Below, piece by piece: positions 1-8,884 of a DNA stretch of 64,000 bases. Origin of the DNA: Ilyomonas sp963790435 (GTDB taxonomy: Bacteria; Bacteroidota; Bacteroidia; Chitinophagales; Chitinophagaceae); contig CAWBOI010000001.1 of assembly GCA_963790435.1 (NCBI GenBank), forward strand, positions 1,488,001 through 1,552,000. Direction: 5' to 3'. A program made the translations under genes and the position numbers. Each line of letters starts with the position of its first letter. The stretch's first letter is position 1. A model generated the notes under the pieces. The model was not told where the DNA came from. It did not search any database and saw nothing but the letters and a program-made list of their open reading frames with translations.

Positions 1-1035
1 AACAACCCTGTGCTTCCCAATGAAAGCGGTAGTCGCGATTTTCGCGATCCGAAAGTAATATGGTACGAAAAAGAAAAGAAATGGATAATGATATTGGCAG
101 TGAAAGATCATGTTTCTTTTTACTCTTCGCCAAACTTAAAAAACTGGACGCATGAAAGCGATTTTGGCAACTCGTTAGGCGCGCATGGTGGCGTGTGGGA
201 ATGCCCTGATTTGTTTCCTTTGCAACACAGGGGCAAAGAGGTTTGGGTGGCGATTGTAAACATCAATCCGGGCGGACCGAATGGCGGTTCAGCCACTCAA
301 TATTTTACAGGACAGTTTGATGGTAAAACATTTACGCCGGACGATGCAAGCACAACCAAATGGCTGGACTATGGTCCTGATGATTATGCAGCCGTAACCT
401 GGAGCAATGGAGGCAACCGACGCATTTTGTTGGGCTGGATGAGCAATTGGCTGTATGCCACCAAAGTGCCCACTGCTACATGGCGCAGTGCCAACACATT
501 GCCACGTGAATTGAGTTTGACAGAAGTAAGTAACAAGCTGTTTGTAACCGCAATGCCGGTGAAAGAACTGAACAAAATTGCAACACCAATTACAACGCTC
601 AGTAACAGTAAAGCTGACAATAAAATATTGGCAAAAACAAAAGCCATTACAACTGCATATCGCGTAACAGTATCAGCTGATAAGCTTGACGATGTTTCGT
701 TCACCTTCTCAAATGCAGATAGAGAGCGGCTTGTAGCAGGTTATGATAAAAAGAACAATCAGTATTTTATTGATAGAACGAATGCAGGGAAAGCTGATTT
801 TTATAAAGACTTTGCAGCCAAACACATGGCTCCACGATTAGCAAATAATAAGAAAATGAACCTTACGTTTGTTATTGATCAGGCTTCCATTGAGATGTTT
901 GCTGATAATGGAGTAACTGTAATGACCGAAATCTTTTTTCCTCATTCTCTATTAAACCAAATTCAGGTTTCCTCTCCCTCACATCTTCCCATTCAAAAAA
1001 TACAAGTTGATAAGTTGAACAGCATTTGGAAGTGA
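1..1035 (+). CDS. Glycoside hydrolase family 32 (levanase/fructanase/invertase-type), 5' truncated
   Basis: The reading frame is open from the first base, so the start lies outside the window; 344 residues are visible. Two GH32 hallmarks are present: the RDP motif (visible residues 15-17) and ECPDLF (67-72), whose Glu is the acid/base catalyst. The nucleophile block (WMNDPNG-like) would lie upstream. From about residue 190 the sequence fits the C-terminal beta-sandwich of the family. Enzymes of this family cleave beta-fructosides such as sucrose, inulin or levan, usually outside the cytoplasm. The exact substrate cannot be read from this fragment. The gene ends at a strong hairpin shared with the convergent neighbour. 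Confidence 0.9.
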   Translation, partial: NNPVLPNESGSRDFRDPKVIWYEKEKKWIMILAVKDHVSFYSSPNLKNWTHESDFGNSLGAHGGVWECPDLFPLQHRGKEVWVAIVNINPGGPNGGSATQYFTGQFDGKTFTPDDASTTKWLDYGPDDYAAVTWSNGGNRRILLGWMSNWLYATKVPTATWRSANTLPRELSLTEVSNKLFVTAMPVKELNKIATPITTLSNSKADNKILAKTKAITTAYRVTVSADKLDDVSFTFSNADRERLVAGYDKKNNQYFIDRTNAGKADFYKDFAAKHMAPRLANNKKMNLTFVIDQASIEMFADNGVTVMTEIFFPHSLLNQIQVSSPSHLPIQKIQVDKLNSIWK

Positions 1036-1055
1036 TAAAAACAAATGTGAAATAG

Positions 1056-1088
1056 AGACCTATAAGGTTAAAAAAACCTTATAGGTCT
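1056..1088. terminator. Bidirectional hairpin terminator
   Basis: A perfect 14-bp inverted repeat (1056-1069 with 1075-1088) surrounds a 5-base A loop. It lies between two convergent genes, 20 bases after the GH32 stop, and fits a terminator serving both strands. The arm contains ACCTATAAGG, a self-complementary-looking sequence that may also belong to a dispersed repeat family. Confidence 0.7.
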
Positions 1089-1125
1089 AACCATTTGAAA
1101 ATTATAGAGATTAGTTTCTATCAAA

Positions 1126-1944
1126 CTATTTGCCTTTGACAATTTTGTAATAACTATAAAAATTTTCTATCGTTGTTTTTGGAAATAAAATTTTGAATTC
1201 AAAACATTGAAGCAGTTGATTTTTGTTTTCTGCGTTCTTCACTTTTTTCAAAAATGTTTCAAGCCTTTGTTTACTGACAACACCTTCACTATTTAGAAAC
1301 TGCCCCCAAACTCCTGAACTCCGTGGAAATGGAATTAGTTCAACGTCCATATTTGAAACAAATGATTTGGGAAATAATCTTTGATAAGATTTTAGGTTAT
1401 ATAACCAAGATCCACCGTGAACTATTTCTGCTTCTGGATGTCGTTTGCTGATAGCTTCAAACATCTTCTTTAATTCGGAAATTCTTATTAAATGTCTTTC
1501 GATTGAGAGAGGGCCAGCACTTGAATTATCCCGATTTTTAAAGTGTATTTTTATTACGTTATAATCATTCCCTATTTGTGAAACAAAATCAAATCTGAAA
1601 CAGCCAAAATACTCCTTATGATTTTCAGAACCACTGCCATTTTCTAAATAAAGTTCATAAGCAATAACATCTGCAGACTCATTGTTATTGATTCTGTTGC
1701 ATAACTCCTGCCATTGAGGCGTCGTTGGATCAAAAGACCATTCATTGTTACTTACTTTTAAGACTTCTATATTGTGTACTCTACGCCAGTATTGAGTAAA
1801 CTCCAACAATGCTTTTTCGGTTGAAATGTTTAAAATCTCAATAGCCCTTTTTGCATAAGCAAGTTGTAAAGAGAAGTGTTCTAATGGAAATTCCACTTTG
1901 CTTACTATTGTTTCATTCTTGAAGCTTTTAGGCATAGAATACAA
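1126..1944 (-). CDS. Hypothetical protein, 272 aa
   Basis: I do not recognise the family. The protein looks soluble: there is no signal peptide or membrane segment. It is fairly rich in Asn, Phe and Lys, with aromatic-rich stretches. An alternative start is Met4 (1935). The gene is read leftward into the hairpin at 1056-1088 and diverges from the HEAT-like gene at 2011. Its base composition is more AT-rich than that of the neighbouring housekeeping genes, so it may be an accessory gene acquired by transfer. The long uninterrupted frame in a gene-sized gap supports it being real. Confidence 0.7.
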   Translation of the reverse strand: MYSMPKSFKNETIVSKVEFPLEHFSLQLAYAKRAIEILNISTEKALLEFTQYWRRVHNIEVLKVSNNEWSFDPTTPQWQELCNRINNNESADVIAYELYLENGSGSENHKEYFGCFRFDFVSQIGNDYNVIKIHFKNRDNSSAGPLSIERHLIRISELKKMFEAISKRHPEAEIVHGGSWLYNLKSYQRLFPKSFVSNMDVELIPFPRSSGVWGQFLNSEGVVSKQRLETFLKKVKNAENKNQLLQCFEFKILFPKTTIENFYSYYKIVKGK

Positions 1945-2010
1945 ATCTATTATGTAAAGTTTACTATACTTTTAAATTTATTTATGTTGCTAAAAACCAG
2001 CTTTGTTTTT

Positions 2011-2577
2011 ATGCCAAAATTAAAAGAGCTATTGCTGAAAGATGCCATTTTCAATAAAAAAGAAGCAATACAGGTTGCAGAAAAAGCTTGTTCATCAAAA
2101 GAAACTTTTGCCGGATTAATGCGTCTTTTTGTAAGCAATGAATATCGGGTTGCACAACGCGCCGCATGGTGTGTGAGCAGCGCAGTTGATGCCAACCCGC
2201 AACTCATTTTTCCTTACCTCAAAACCTTGGTTGAACAATTGTTGCGAACCGATGTGCACGATGCGGTAGTAAGAAACAGTGTGAAAATTGTAAAGCAAAT
2301 TTCCATTCCGGAAGAGCATCACGGCGAAGTAATGAATGCATGTTTTGTTTTGGCTCAAAAAGTAGAAACGCCCATTGCTATTAAAGCGTTTGCCTTATCA
2401 ACCTTATACAAGTTGTGTTTGATTTATCCAGACATAAAAGGAGAACTGCAAACCATTGCAGAAGCTTATTTGGATAGTGAGAGCGCAGCCGTTAAAAATG
2501 TTTCAGCGAAAATTATCGCGGCTTTACATAAAACCAAACGCCCAGGTGTACGCCACCAATCCAACGAAATAAAGTAG
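2011..2577 (+). CDS. HEAT/ARM-repeat-like helical protein
   Basis: A 188-residue protein made of amphipathic helices without signal peptide or membrane segment. The segments around residues 35-70 (AQRAAWCVSSAVD) and 80-150 resemble HEAT repeats, which form alpha-solenoid binding surfaces. I chose the Met at 2011 because residues from there (MPKLKELLLKDA) begin the helical fold; an in-frame Met at 1984 adds nine residues. No enzymatic motif is visible, so a scaffold or binding role is inferred only. Its 3' end overlaps the convergent TPR gene by 54 bases (2524-2577). Confidence 0.75.
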   Translation: MPKLKELLLKDAIFNKKEAIQVAEKACSSKETFAGLMRLFVSNEYRVAQRAAWCVSSAVDANPQLIFPYLKTLVEQLLRTDVHDAVVRNSVKIVKQISIPEEHHGEVMNACFVLAQKVETPIAIKAFALSTLYKLCLIYPDIKGELQTIAEAYLDSESAAVKNVSAKIIAALHKTKRPGVRHQSNEIK

Positions 2578-3774
2578 CATGGGAGTAAGAAAAACTTCGC
2601 CTCCTGCCAGCAAACCTGCTGCACTTATCAATCCTGTTAAAATGAGGGCAAAAGAAAAATACAACACCAGCTTTTTCCTTTTCAGAAGGTGCAGGTATTC
2701 AAACCGGCTAACGGGCAAAACCATCGTTAATAAAATCAGCGCAGCGAGATATTGATTGTCATCTTTTACTGTATGCAGATACCCGCCAAATGCAGCAGTA
2801 ACGCCACTTGCAGCCAATAGCAAAGCCACCGAGCCGGCAATCTTTTTTTCTAAGGAAGAGAGAACATATTTGCCTTCTTTGGTGAACAGCAACACCATGT
2901 TTGCCATAGGTGCCCCCACCCACGAAAACAGAACAAACAAAAAGTACAAACCAATCAACACATACGCTAATGTGTTGGCTCCTGCAAACGAAGAAATGCC
3001 CGATGCGAGCCGGATGGAAACCCAAATAACAAGTACAGTTATCCAGCGAACCCGCTTTGATTTGGCAGACAACCACAACGAAAACATCAACAGCCAGCGA
3101 TACGGTAATAAACGGGCTTTGAGCGATTCTTTATAACCTTGCTTGGCGCGTTTGTTATTGGGGTTGATGCGTAATGCTTCACGAAAATGCTGTCGGGCAT
3201 CTTTGTGTCTTCCTTTCTCTAAATAAATCCAGCCCACATTGGTATGCGTGAAATCGTCTTCAGGGTCAATCTGCAAAGCCTCGCGTATGGTTTCGTAAGC
3301 TTCTTCCTTATTTTTTAACCGGATTAATGCCTGCGTTCTTGCATTTAAACAGGTTAAATCTTCTGCATCAAAATACAATCCTTCGTTTGCTTTTTGCAAG
3401 GCTTCGCTGTACTCGTGTTTATCGAGCAAAATGTAAGCATACAAACCAAAATAAGGCGCTGATTCAGGATTTAATTCCAATGCTTTGTTCAGTTCTTCAA
3501 CCGCTTTGGTTTTATCGTTTTTCCGGTAAAAACTAAAGGCAAGCAAATAGAACACGCGATGATAGTAAGGCATCAGCGATGCGCATTTGTAAAGGAGTTG
3601 CAGGCTTTCATCAAATTGCCTGGTTTCAATTTTACATTCAGCTAATAATAGTAAAGCTTCAGCGTCTTCAGGGTTTTCGCGCAGCGCATAGCCAATTTCT
3701 TTTTCCGCATCCTTCACTCTGCCTTGCTGAAACAAAAGCCTTGCGCGTTGTATGTGTTGATTGATTAAAAACAT
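2524..3774 (-). CDS. TPR-repeat membrane protein
   Basis: 416 residues. The N-terminal 240 are tandem tetratricopeptide repeats with typical small and aromatic positions (for example the repeat with TNVGWIYLEKGRHKDA). The C-terminal 170 contain about six hydrophobic segments, so the TPR domain probably faces the cytoplasm from a membrane anchor. I chose the Met at 3774; the frame extends upstream to 3816, but those residues lie in repeat-like DNA. TPRs bind partner proteins. The neighbour read in the same direction is a TPR-AAA ATPase, which suggests a shared complex. No named family was recognised for the membrane half. Confidence 0.85.
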   Translation of the reverse strand: MFLINQHIQRARLLFQQGRVKDAEKEIGYALRENPEDAEALLLLAECKIETRQFDESLQLLYKCASLMPYYHRVFYLLAFSFYRKNDKTKAVEELNKALELNPESAPYFGLYAYILLDKHEYSEALQKANEGLYFDAEDLTCLNARTQALIRLKNKEEAYETIREALQIDPEDDFTHTNVGWIYLEKGRHKDARQHFREALRINPNNKRAKQGYKESLKARLLPYRWLLMFSLWLSAKSKRVRWITVLVIWVSIRLASGISSFAGANTLAYVLIGLYFLFVLFSWVGAPMANMVLLFTKEGKYVLSSLEKKIAGSVALLLAASGVTAAFGGYLHTVKDDNQYLAALILLTMVLPVSRFEYLHLLKRKKLVLYFSFALILTGLISAAGLLAGGEVFLTPMLLYFVGLVAYTWAFGFM

Positions 3775-3800
3775 AGTTGAAAAAATCAAGGTCAAGGAAC

Positions 3801-3997
3801 AAGATTCAAGGAACAAGAATCAAGATCTAAGAAACAAGTTTCAAGAATTCAAGAAACAAGAATGAAAGTAACAAGGTTACAAGAAAATGAATTGAAAAGA
3901 CAAATAAAAAAAAGGAACAAAAACAAACCTGATTGAATTTTAAATTATGTAAAAAGAATCTTTCTTCTAAACTCCTGATTCTTATTCCTTGAATCTT
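3801..3997. repeat. Imperfect inverted repeat, AAGATTCAAGGAA family
   Basis: The arm at 3801-3825 matches the reverse complement of 3973-3997 at 23 of 25 positions. The 5' part (3785-3870) is a run of degenerate CAAGAA/AACAAG units. The element fills the gap between the TPR and TPR-AAA genes, and its right arm reaches the ATPase stop codon. A related single arm occurs near 49420-49456, so it looks like a dispersed intergenic family. Confidence 0.65.
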
Positions 3998-5361
3998 TAT
4001 TTCTTTAGTTTTATGTAGCTTAGAATGTCATCATACAAGCCGCTTTCGTTGGCGTATAGCGCGTAGTTGCGGGCTGTGCTGAACCATTCGTGCGTGGTGG
4101 CTTTGTGTTGTTTGATTGCTTTCTGCAAATCTTTCATGTTCAATTTTTCAATGCTGCCTTTGGCTAAGCTTTCTTCCAGCTTGGCTTCGGTAGCAATGTC
4201 AACAACCGCTTTTAAATCGGCACCTGAATATTCGGGTGTTGCCTTTGCTATTGTTGCTATATCAATACTTTCAGCCGGTTTATTTTTTAAATGTTGCCTC
4301 ATAATTTCGGCTCTTCCCCTTTCGTCGGGCGGTGAAACAAATACCACCCTATCAAAACGTCCCGGTCTTCTGAAAGCGCTGTCAATACTCCACGGCGCGT
4401 TGGTAGCCGCTAAAATCAATACCCCTTCGTTGCTGTGTTGAACGCCGTCCATTTCAGCCAGAAACTGGTTGATGACATGCCTCATGCTGCTTTGTTTTAA
4501 ATCGCTTCTACTTGCTCCTAACGCATCCACTTCGTCAAAAAACAAAACACAAGGCGCATTGTCGCGCGCCTGCTGAAACACAGCGTGTAAGTTCTTTTCG
4601 CTGTTGCCCATCCACATGTCTAAAATATCGTGCAAGCCAATGTTGATAAACTTTGCATCAATCTCGCCAGCTGTAGCTTTCGCGAGATAAGTTTTGCCAC
4701 AACCCGGTGGACCATACAATAAAATGCCACCACCGGTTTTCTTGCCAAAAGCTTTGTACAATTCGGGGTTTTGTAAAGGCTGAATAATTTTTAAAGAAAT
4801 TTCTTTTTTGATGTTTTCCATGCCACCCACATCCGCAAAACGCATATCGGGTTTTTCCATAAAAAATTCAGGCTTTTGCTTGTGCTGATGACCGCCAAAA
4901 AAAGCGTCTTCGTGCTCATCAAAATCACTCAAATCATCCAGCGGGTCAGCCGGTGCTTCAAACGATGAGGTTCGTAACGCACCATCAATTTCATCATCTT
5001 TAAAGGACGGATTTTGCTGCAACACTTTTTTATACACTTCTACCGCTTCGCCAAACGAATGTTCTTTAATTAAACACCGGATAAACTGTACCATTTCATC
5101 GGTTTGCAAAGCGCCTTCTTTTATCAGATCTTCATAAATAATAATTGCTGCTGAATATTTTTTTTGCCGGTAATAAATATGAGCCAAACCCTTGCGCGCC
5201 TTGTTGTTGCCATAGCTGCGCTTGAGTACTTCACTGTATTGATCGGCTGCTTCCTCGGTGTGGTTGGCCCTCATCATCAACTCTGCCAGGTGCAATCGCA
5301 ACGGTATGTTATCCGGTGATAATTGCAAGGCTTCAATCAGTTGGTTAATTCCTTCGTCCAT
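3997..5361 (-). CDS. TPR-AAA+ ATPase (Cdc48/spastin-like AAA core)
   Basis: 454 residues. Residues 1-125 form TPR-like helical repeats, followed by an acidic linker with many Asp and Glu, then one classical AAA module. Visible motifs are Walker A GPPGCGKT (about residue 215), Walker B CVLFFDEVDAL, and the second region of homology ATNAPWSIDSAFRRPGRFDR with two Arg fingers. The pore loop DILDMWMGNSE carries the Trp-hydrophobic pair typical of substrate-threading AAA proteins. There is no protease domain, so an unfoldase or remodelling role is inferred. The Met at 5361 gives a natural start; upstream Met (5400) adds 13 residues of poor quality. Partner candidates are the adjacent TPR membrane protein and unknown clients. 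Confidence 0.88.
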   Translation of the reverse strand: MDEGINQLIEALQLSPDNIPLRLHLAELMMRANHTEEAADQYSEVLKRSYGNNKARKGLAHIYYRQKKYSAAIIIYEDLIKEGALQTDEMVQFIRCLIKEHSFGEAVEVYKKVLQQNPSFKDDEIDGALRTSSFEAPADPLDDLSDFDEHEDAFFGGHQHKQKPEFFMEKPDMRFADVGGMENIKKEISLKIIQPLQNPELYKAFGKKTGGGILLYGPPGCGKTYLAKATAGEIDAKFINIGLHDILDMWMGNSEKNLHAVFQQARDNAPCVLFFDEVDALGASRSDLKQSSMRHVINQFLAEMDGVQHSNEGVLILAATNAPWSIDSAFRRPGRFDRVVFVSPPDERGRAEIMRQHLKNKPAESIDIATIAKATPEYSGADLKAVVDIATEAKLEESLAKGSIEKLNMKDLQKAIKQHKATTHEWFSTARNYALYANESGLYDDILSYIKLKK

Positions 5362-5473
5362 TGTTTTGTGATTATTCGTATAAAAGCAAATATATTTCAA
5401 TAGCGCAAAAAGGGTGTTAAGATGAGGATGAGCAACGTTTGGTTTTACCCTTTTTTTGGACTGTCGTCATTCC

Positions 5474-7963
5474 TCACACCGGATCCACATCGGCTGTAAT
5501 TTTCACACTGCGGTATGTTGGGTTGCTTTGAATGATGATAATCTGTTGCAGAATCTGCAGCTTGCAGTTGGTAATCACAGCCGCTTCGCGGGGTAGTTTT
5601 AATAAAATTTCCCACAAAAAAACATTGCGGATTTTGTTTACCAACGGCTCGGCAGGACCCGTTATAAAATTGGCATAATTGGCTCCTAATCCTTGCGTCA
5701 TCAACTCTGCCGCTTCTTGTGCAGTTGCACTTTCTTTATGTTTAAAAACAAGTTTGATAATGCGCGAAAACGGCGGATAAAAAAAGTTTCTTCTGTTCTC
5801 AATTTCCAGTTTATACAAGCTTTCAAAGTCATGGTCTTTCACCAGTTGCAACACCGGATGATGAATGTTGGCAAGCTGTATCAGCACCTTTCCTTTCACA
5901 TCTCTCCTCCCTGCTCTGCCACTCACTTGTTCCATCAATTGAAAGGCTCGTTCGTTCACCCGAAAATCAGCAAAATTTAAAATGCCATCCGCATCCAGAA
6001 TGCCAACGAGGTTCACATGCTCAAAGTCCAAACCCTTCACCACCATTTGCGTTCCCACCAAAATATCAAGACGTTGCTGTTCAAATAATTTTATCAATGT
6101 ATCATGGTCGTGCTTGCCGCGAATGCTATCATAATCCATGCGCGCCGTTCTGGCATCGGGAAATTCTGATGCAATGGTTTCTTCAATTTTTTCAGTACCA
6201 AAATTCTTTTGATTGAACTGATGACTGCCGCATGCAACGCAGGTGTACATCACCGGGTAATCGGTACCGCAATAATGGCACACTAATTTGTTTTTGCCCT
6301 TGTGAAAGGTAAGTGTAACATCGCAGTTGCGGCAATGCGGTATCCAGCCGCAAACCGAGCAAATCATGTAGGGTGAATAACCGCGCCGGTTTTTAAAAAG
6401 GATCACCTGCTTTTTTTCTTTCAGCGATTTTTGAATCTCACTCTTTAACTCCGGCGTAAGAATTACTTTTTCGTTCGGTTTGGTAACTACATTTTTAGTA
6501 TCAATCACTTCAATATCGGGGAGTTCGGCGTTGCCATAACGTTCGTTTAACTTCACCAAACCATACCGTTGCAAAGAGCAATTGTAATAGCTTTCGATAG
6601 ATGGCGTGGCGCTTCCCAGCAACACTTTAGCGTTGAATAACGAAGCATAATAAATGGCGGTATCGCGGGCATGGTAACGCGGCGCCGGATCGTGTTGCTT
6701 GTAAGAAGAATCGTGCTCTTCATCCACGATAATCAAACCCAAATCTTTAAACGGCAACAACAACGCAGAACGCGCGCCCAGCACGGCTTTGGTTTCGCCG
6801 CTTTTTACTTTGTTCCAGATTTCAACGCGTTCATTGGCGTTAAATTTTGAATGATAAATGCTGATGTGCCCGCCAAAATGAATTTGCAAACGCCGGATTA
6901 CTTGCGCCGTCAATGCAATTTCAGGGAGCATGTACAACACTTGTTTGCCTTGCTGAATATATTGCTCGATAAGCTTGCTGTAAATTTGTGTTTTGCCACT
7001 TGAAGTTACACCATGCAATAGGCAAACTGCTTTTTGCGATAAGGCCTGCTCTACTTCATGCAGTGCCTTTTGCTGTGCAGTTGATAATGTAAAATTCATC
7101 GCAATGTCTTTTGGCAGGAAGGGCAAACGGCTCTTGCTCCTTTTCTCTGCACGCAAAATATTTTTCTCGATCAAGGCATTCAGTTGCGAAGAAGTAGCGC
7201 CTGACTTCTTTAGTAGTTGTGGTTGTGCTACTTCGCCTTCCGTTTTTTGTAAATGCAAAAAAGAAAGCAACAACTCCAATTGTTTAGGCGCGGCTTTGCC
7301 CCAGTTGTTCAATAACTTTTGCAAATTTTCTTCAACAAAATAATCCGGCTGAAGATGGAGATAAGTCTCCCATTTTTCTTTGTATTTTTCCTGCAATTCT
7401 TCCCACACATAACAAACTTTTTTTTCAATAAGTCGTTTGATAACCGGATACACATGGTTCACATCCAACAGTTGCTGCACTTCGGCCAACTTCAATTCCT
7501 TTTTCATTTGCAGGGCTTCCGCAACAATGTATTCTTCATCGTTCAAAGTTCCCCAATCCAGTTCTTCTTCATCGTTCCAAAGCAATGTAGTTTCGCTTGA
7601 TAATTTTAAATTCGATGGTACAGCAGCCTGCATTACTTCGCCTTCGGTGCACATGTAATAATCGGCCATCCATTGCCACAACTGCAATTGCGTTTCGTGC
7701 ACCAGCGGTTCGGCATCCAGCACATTCACCAATGGCTTCGGCTCAAAGCCAGCGGGCTTTTCAGCGATGATTCTTTTTACAAGACCCGTGTACTTTTTGT
7801 TTCGCAATGAAACCTCCACGCGTTTGCCAACCATTACTGCATTATGCAAATGAGAAGGAATTTGCCAGGTATAATTTTTAGGTAAAAAAAGGGGCACAAT
7901 CACTTCGGCGTATAGAGAAGGTTCGTGTTGTGTAAAATCAATTTTGTTGTCACCGTGGCTCAT
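5474..7963 (-). CDS. priA: Primosomal protein N' (replication restart helicase PriA)
   Basis: 829 residues, near the usual PriA length. PriA recognises stalled or broken replication forks and reloads the replicative helicase. Visible features are an N-terminal 3'-DNA-binding domain (from FLPKNYTWQIP), helicase motif I LLHGVTSSGKT (about residue 320), the DEEH box of motif II with SSYKQ, and eight Cys in four pairs (CSVCGW, CRNC, CHYC, CVAC) forming the two zinc sites of the family. The C-terminal helicase motifs include GTQMVVKGLDFEHV and QVSGRAGRRD. The start at 7963 fits the N-terminal domain. It is a single gene with 73 bases to the next stop. Confidence 0.97.
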   Translation of the reverse strand: MSHGDNKIDFTQHEPSLYAEVIVPLFLPKNYTWQIPSHLHNAVMVGKRVEVSLRNKKYTGLVKRIIAEKPAGFEPKPLVNVLDAEPLVHETQLQLWQWMADYYMCTEGEVMQAAVPSNLKLSSETTLLWNDEEELDWGTLNDEEYIVAEALQMKKELKLAEVQQLLDVNHVYPVIKRLIEKKVCYVWEELQEKYKEKWETYLHLQPDYFVEENLQKLLNNWGKAAPKQLELLLSFLHLQKTEGEVAQPQLLKKSGATSSQLNALIEKNILRAEKRSKSRLPFLPKDIAMNFTLSTAQQKALHEVEQALSQKAVCLLHGVTSSGKTQIYSKLIEQYIQQGKQVLYMLPEIALTAQVIRRLQIHFGGHISIYHSKFNANERVEIWNKVKSGETKAVLGARSALLLPFKDLGLIIVDEEHDSSYKQHDPAPRYHARDTAIYYASLFNAKVLLGSATPSIESYYNCSLQRYGLVKLNERYGNAELPDIEVIDTKNVVTKPNEKVILTPELKSEIQKSLKEKKQVILFKNRRGYSPYMICSVCGWIPHCRNCDVTLTFHKGKNKLVCHYCGTDYPVMYTCVACGSHQFNQKNFGTEKIEETIASEFPDARTARMDYDSIRGKHDHDTLIKLFEQQRLDILVGTQMVVKGLDFEHVNLVGILDADGILNFADFRVNERAFQLMEQVSGRAGRRDVKGKVLIQLANIHHPVLQLVKDHDFESLYKLEIENRRNFFYPPFSRIIKLVFKHKESATAQEAAELMTQGLGANYANFITGPAEPLVNKIRNVFLWEILLKLPREAAVITNCKLQILQQIIIIQSNPTYRSVKITADVDPV

Positions 7964-8036
7964 TCAGTCAGTTCTTTACATTCTATATCGAAGAGTAAAG
8001 TAAAGAATTTTTAGGAAACAGAATTTACTGAAATGA

Positions 8037-8750
8037 TTATTGAGCCATGATTTGATACCGTTTTTTATTTTCTTTTTCAAACAAAACAAAACTCACAATC
8101 AGCATCACAACCGAAACACATAAAAAGCCATAATTGCCAATGGTATGATCCGTTGCAAACTCAACTACATTGTGCAGCTTTAAAATTTGATGGTCTATCG
8201 TTCCTTCTATTAAATTAAACAAACCCCAACCGCCAATCAAACCGGCTGCGAATAAGTTACCCGAGCGATCAACATCGCTTCGTTTCATCAATCGCCATAA
8301 CAAGATAATTCCTGCAAAAACAACAATGAAACAAAAGAGGTGAAAGATGCCATCCCAAAACATATTTACACTTTTGCCGATGTAGTTCGTCGCATCAATT
8401 TTATTCGATAACATTTCATGTATTTGCAAAATTTGATGGAGTACAATGCCATCAACAAAGCCGCCAAAACCAATGCCCAAAACCAACGAAGCTGTAGTTA
8501 GCGGAACCGGCGAAAGGCTTACTGCGCCTGCATTTGAAAGAAGTTTGTTTTTGTGCCTTTTTATGGTGATGATTGTAAGAGTGGATACTACAAGAGCCAG
8601 GACGATAAATGCAGAAAGCATGGTAAATAAGTTCGGATAAAATGTGCTGTTGTAAATGGCATTACTTATGTTTTGGTTGCAAACCGGGCAGGCAAAACAC
8701 GACAAATTCATGCAAAAGAAAAGTGCAAAAAAGAAGATGACTTTTTTCAT
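8037..8750 (-). CDS. DUF2243 membrane protein with CxxC-bearing N-terminal extension
   Basis: 237 residues. It begins with a signal-like hydrophobic stretch ending in CFACPVCNQN, a CxxC motif just outside the membrane, followed by a membrane helix. From about residue 85 it carries the DUF2243 core of four membrane helices, including GFVDGIVLHQILQ and GLFNLIEGTIDHQILKLH with conserved Asp and His pairs. DUF2243 proteins are uncharacterised, and the conserved His/Asp residues suggest metal or haem binding (inference). Known members are usually shorter and lack this cysteine-containing N-terminus. It diverges from the NTF2-like gene. Confidence 0.85.
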   Translation of the reverse strand: MKKVIFFFALFFCMNLSCFACPVCNQNISNAIYNSTFYPNLFTMLSAFIVLALVVSTLTIITIKRHKNKLLSNAGAVSLSPVPLTTASLVLGIGFGGFVDGIVLHQILQIHEMLSNKIDATNYIGKSVNMFWDGIFHLFCFIVVFAGIILLWRLMKRSDVDRSGNLFAAGLIGGWGLFNLIEGTIDHQILKLHNVVEFATDHTIGNYGFLCVSVVMLIVSFVLFEKENKKRYQIMAQ

Positions 8751-8884
8751 GAGGTTTTGTTTGAAGTGATAAAAGCACAGATATTTTATCTATCAAAACG
8801 TAGCAACGATAACTCTACATTTTATGTGCCGCTAACTTGCAATGTTTCACTTATTTTAGCAGGAACAAATCATCAAACGTATTT

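Noticed and set aside
384..704. Open frame antisense to the GH32 gene
   Set aside because: It lies wholly inside a conserved gene on the other strand and has no family features.
2756..3136. Plus-strand open frame inside the TPR membrane gene
   Set aside because: Shadow of the hydrophobic codons of the real gene; no start context or family.
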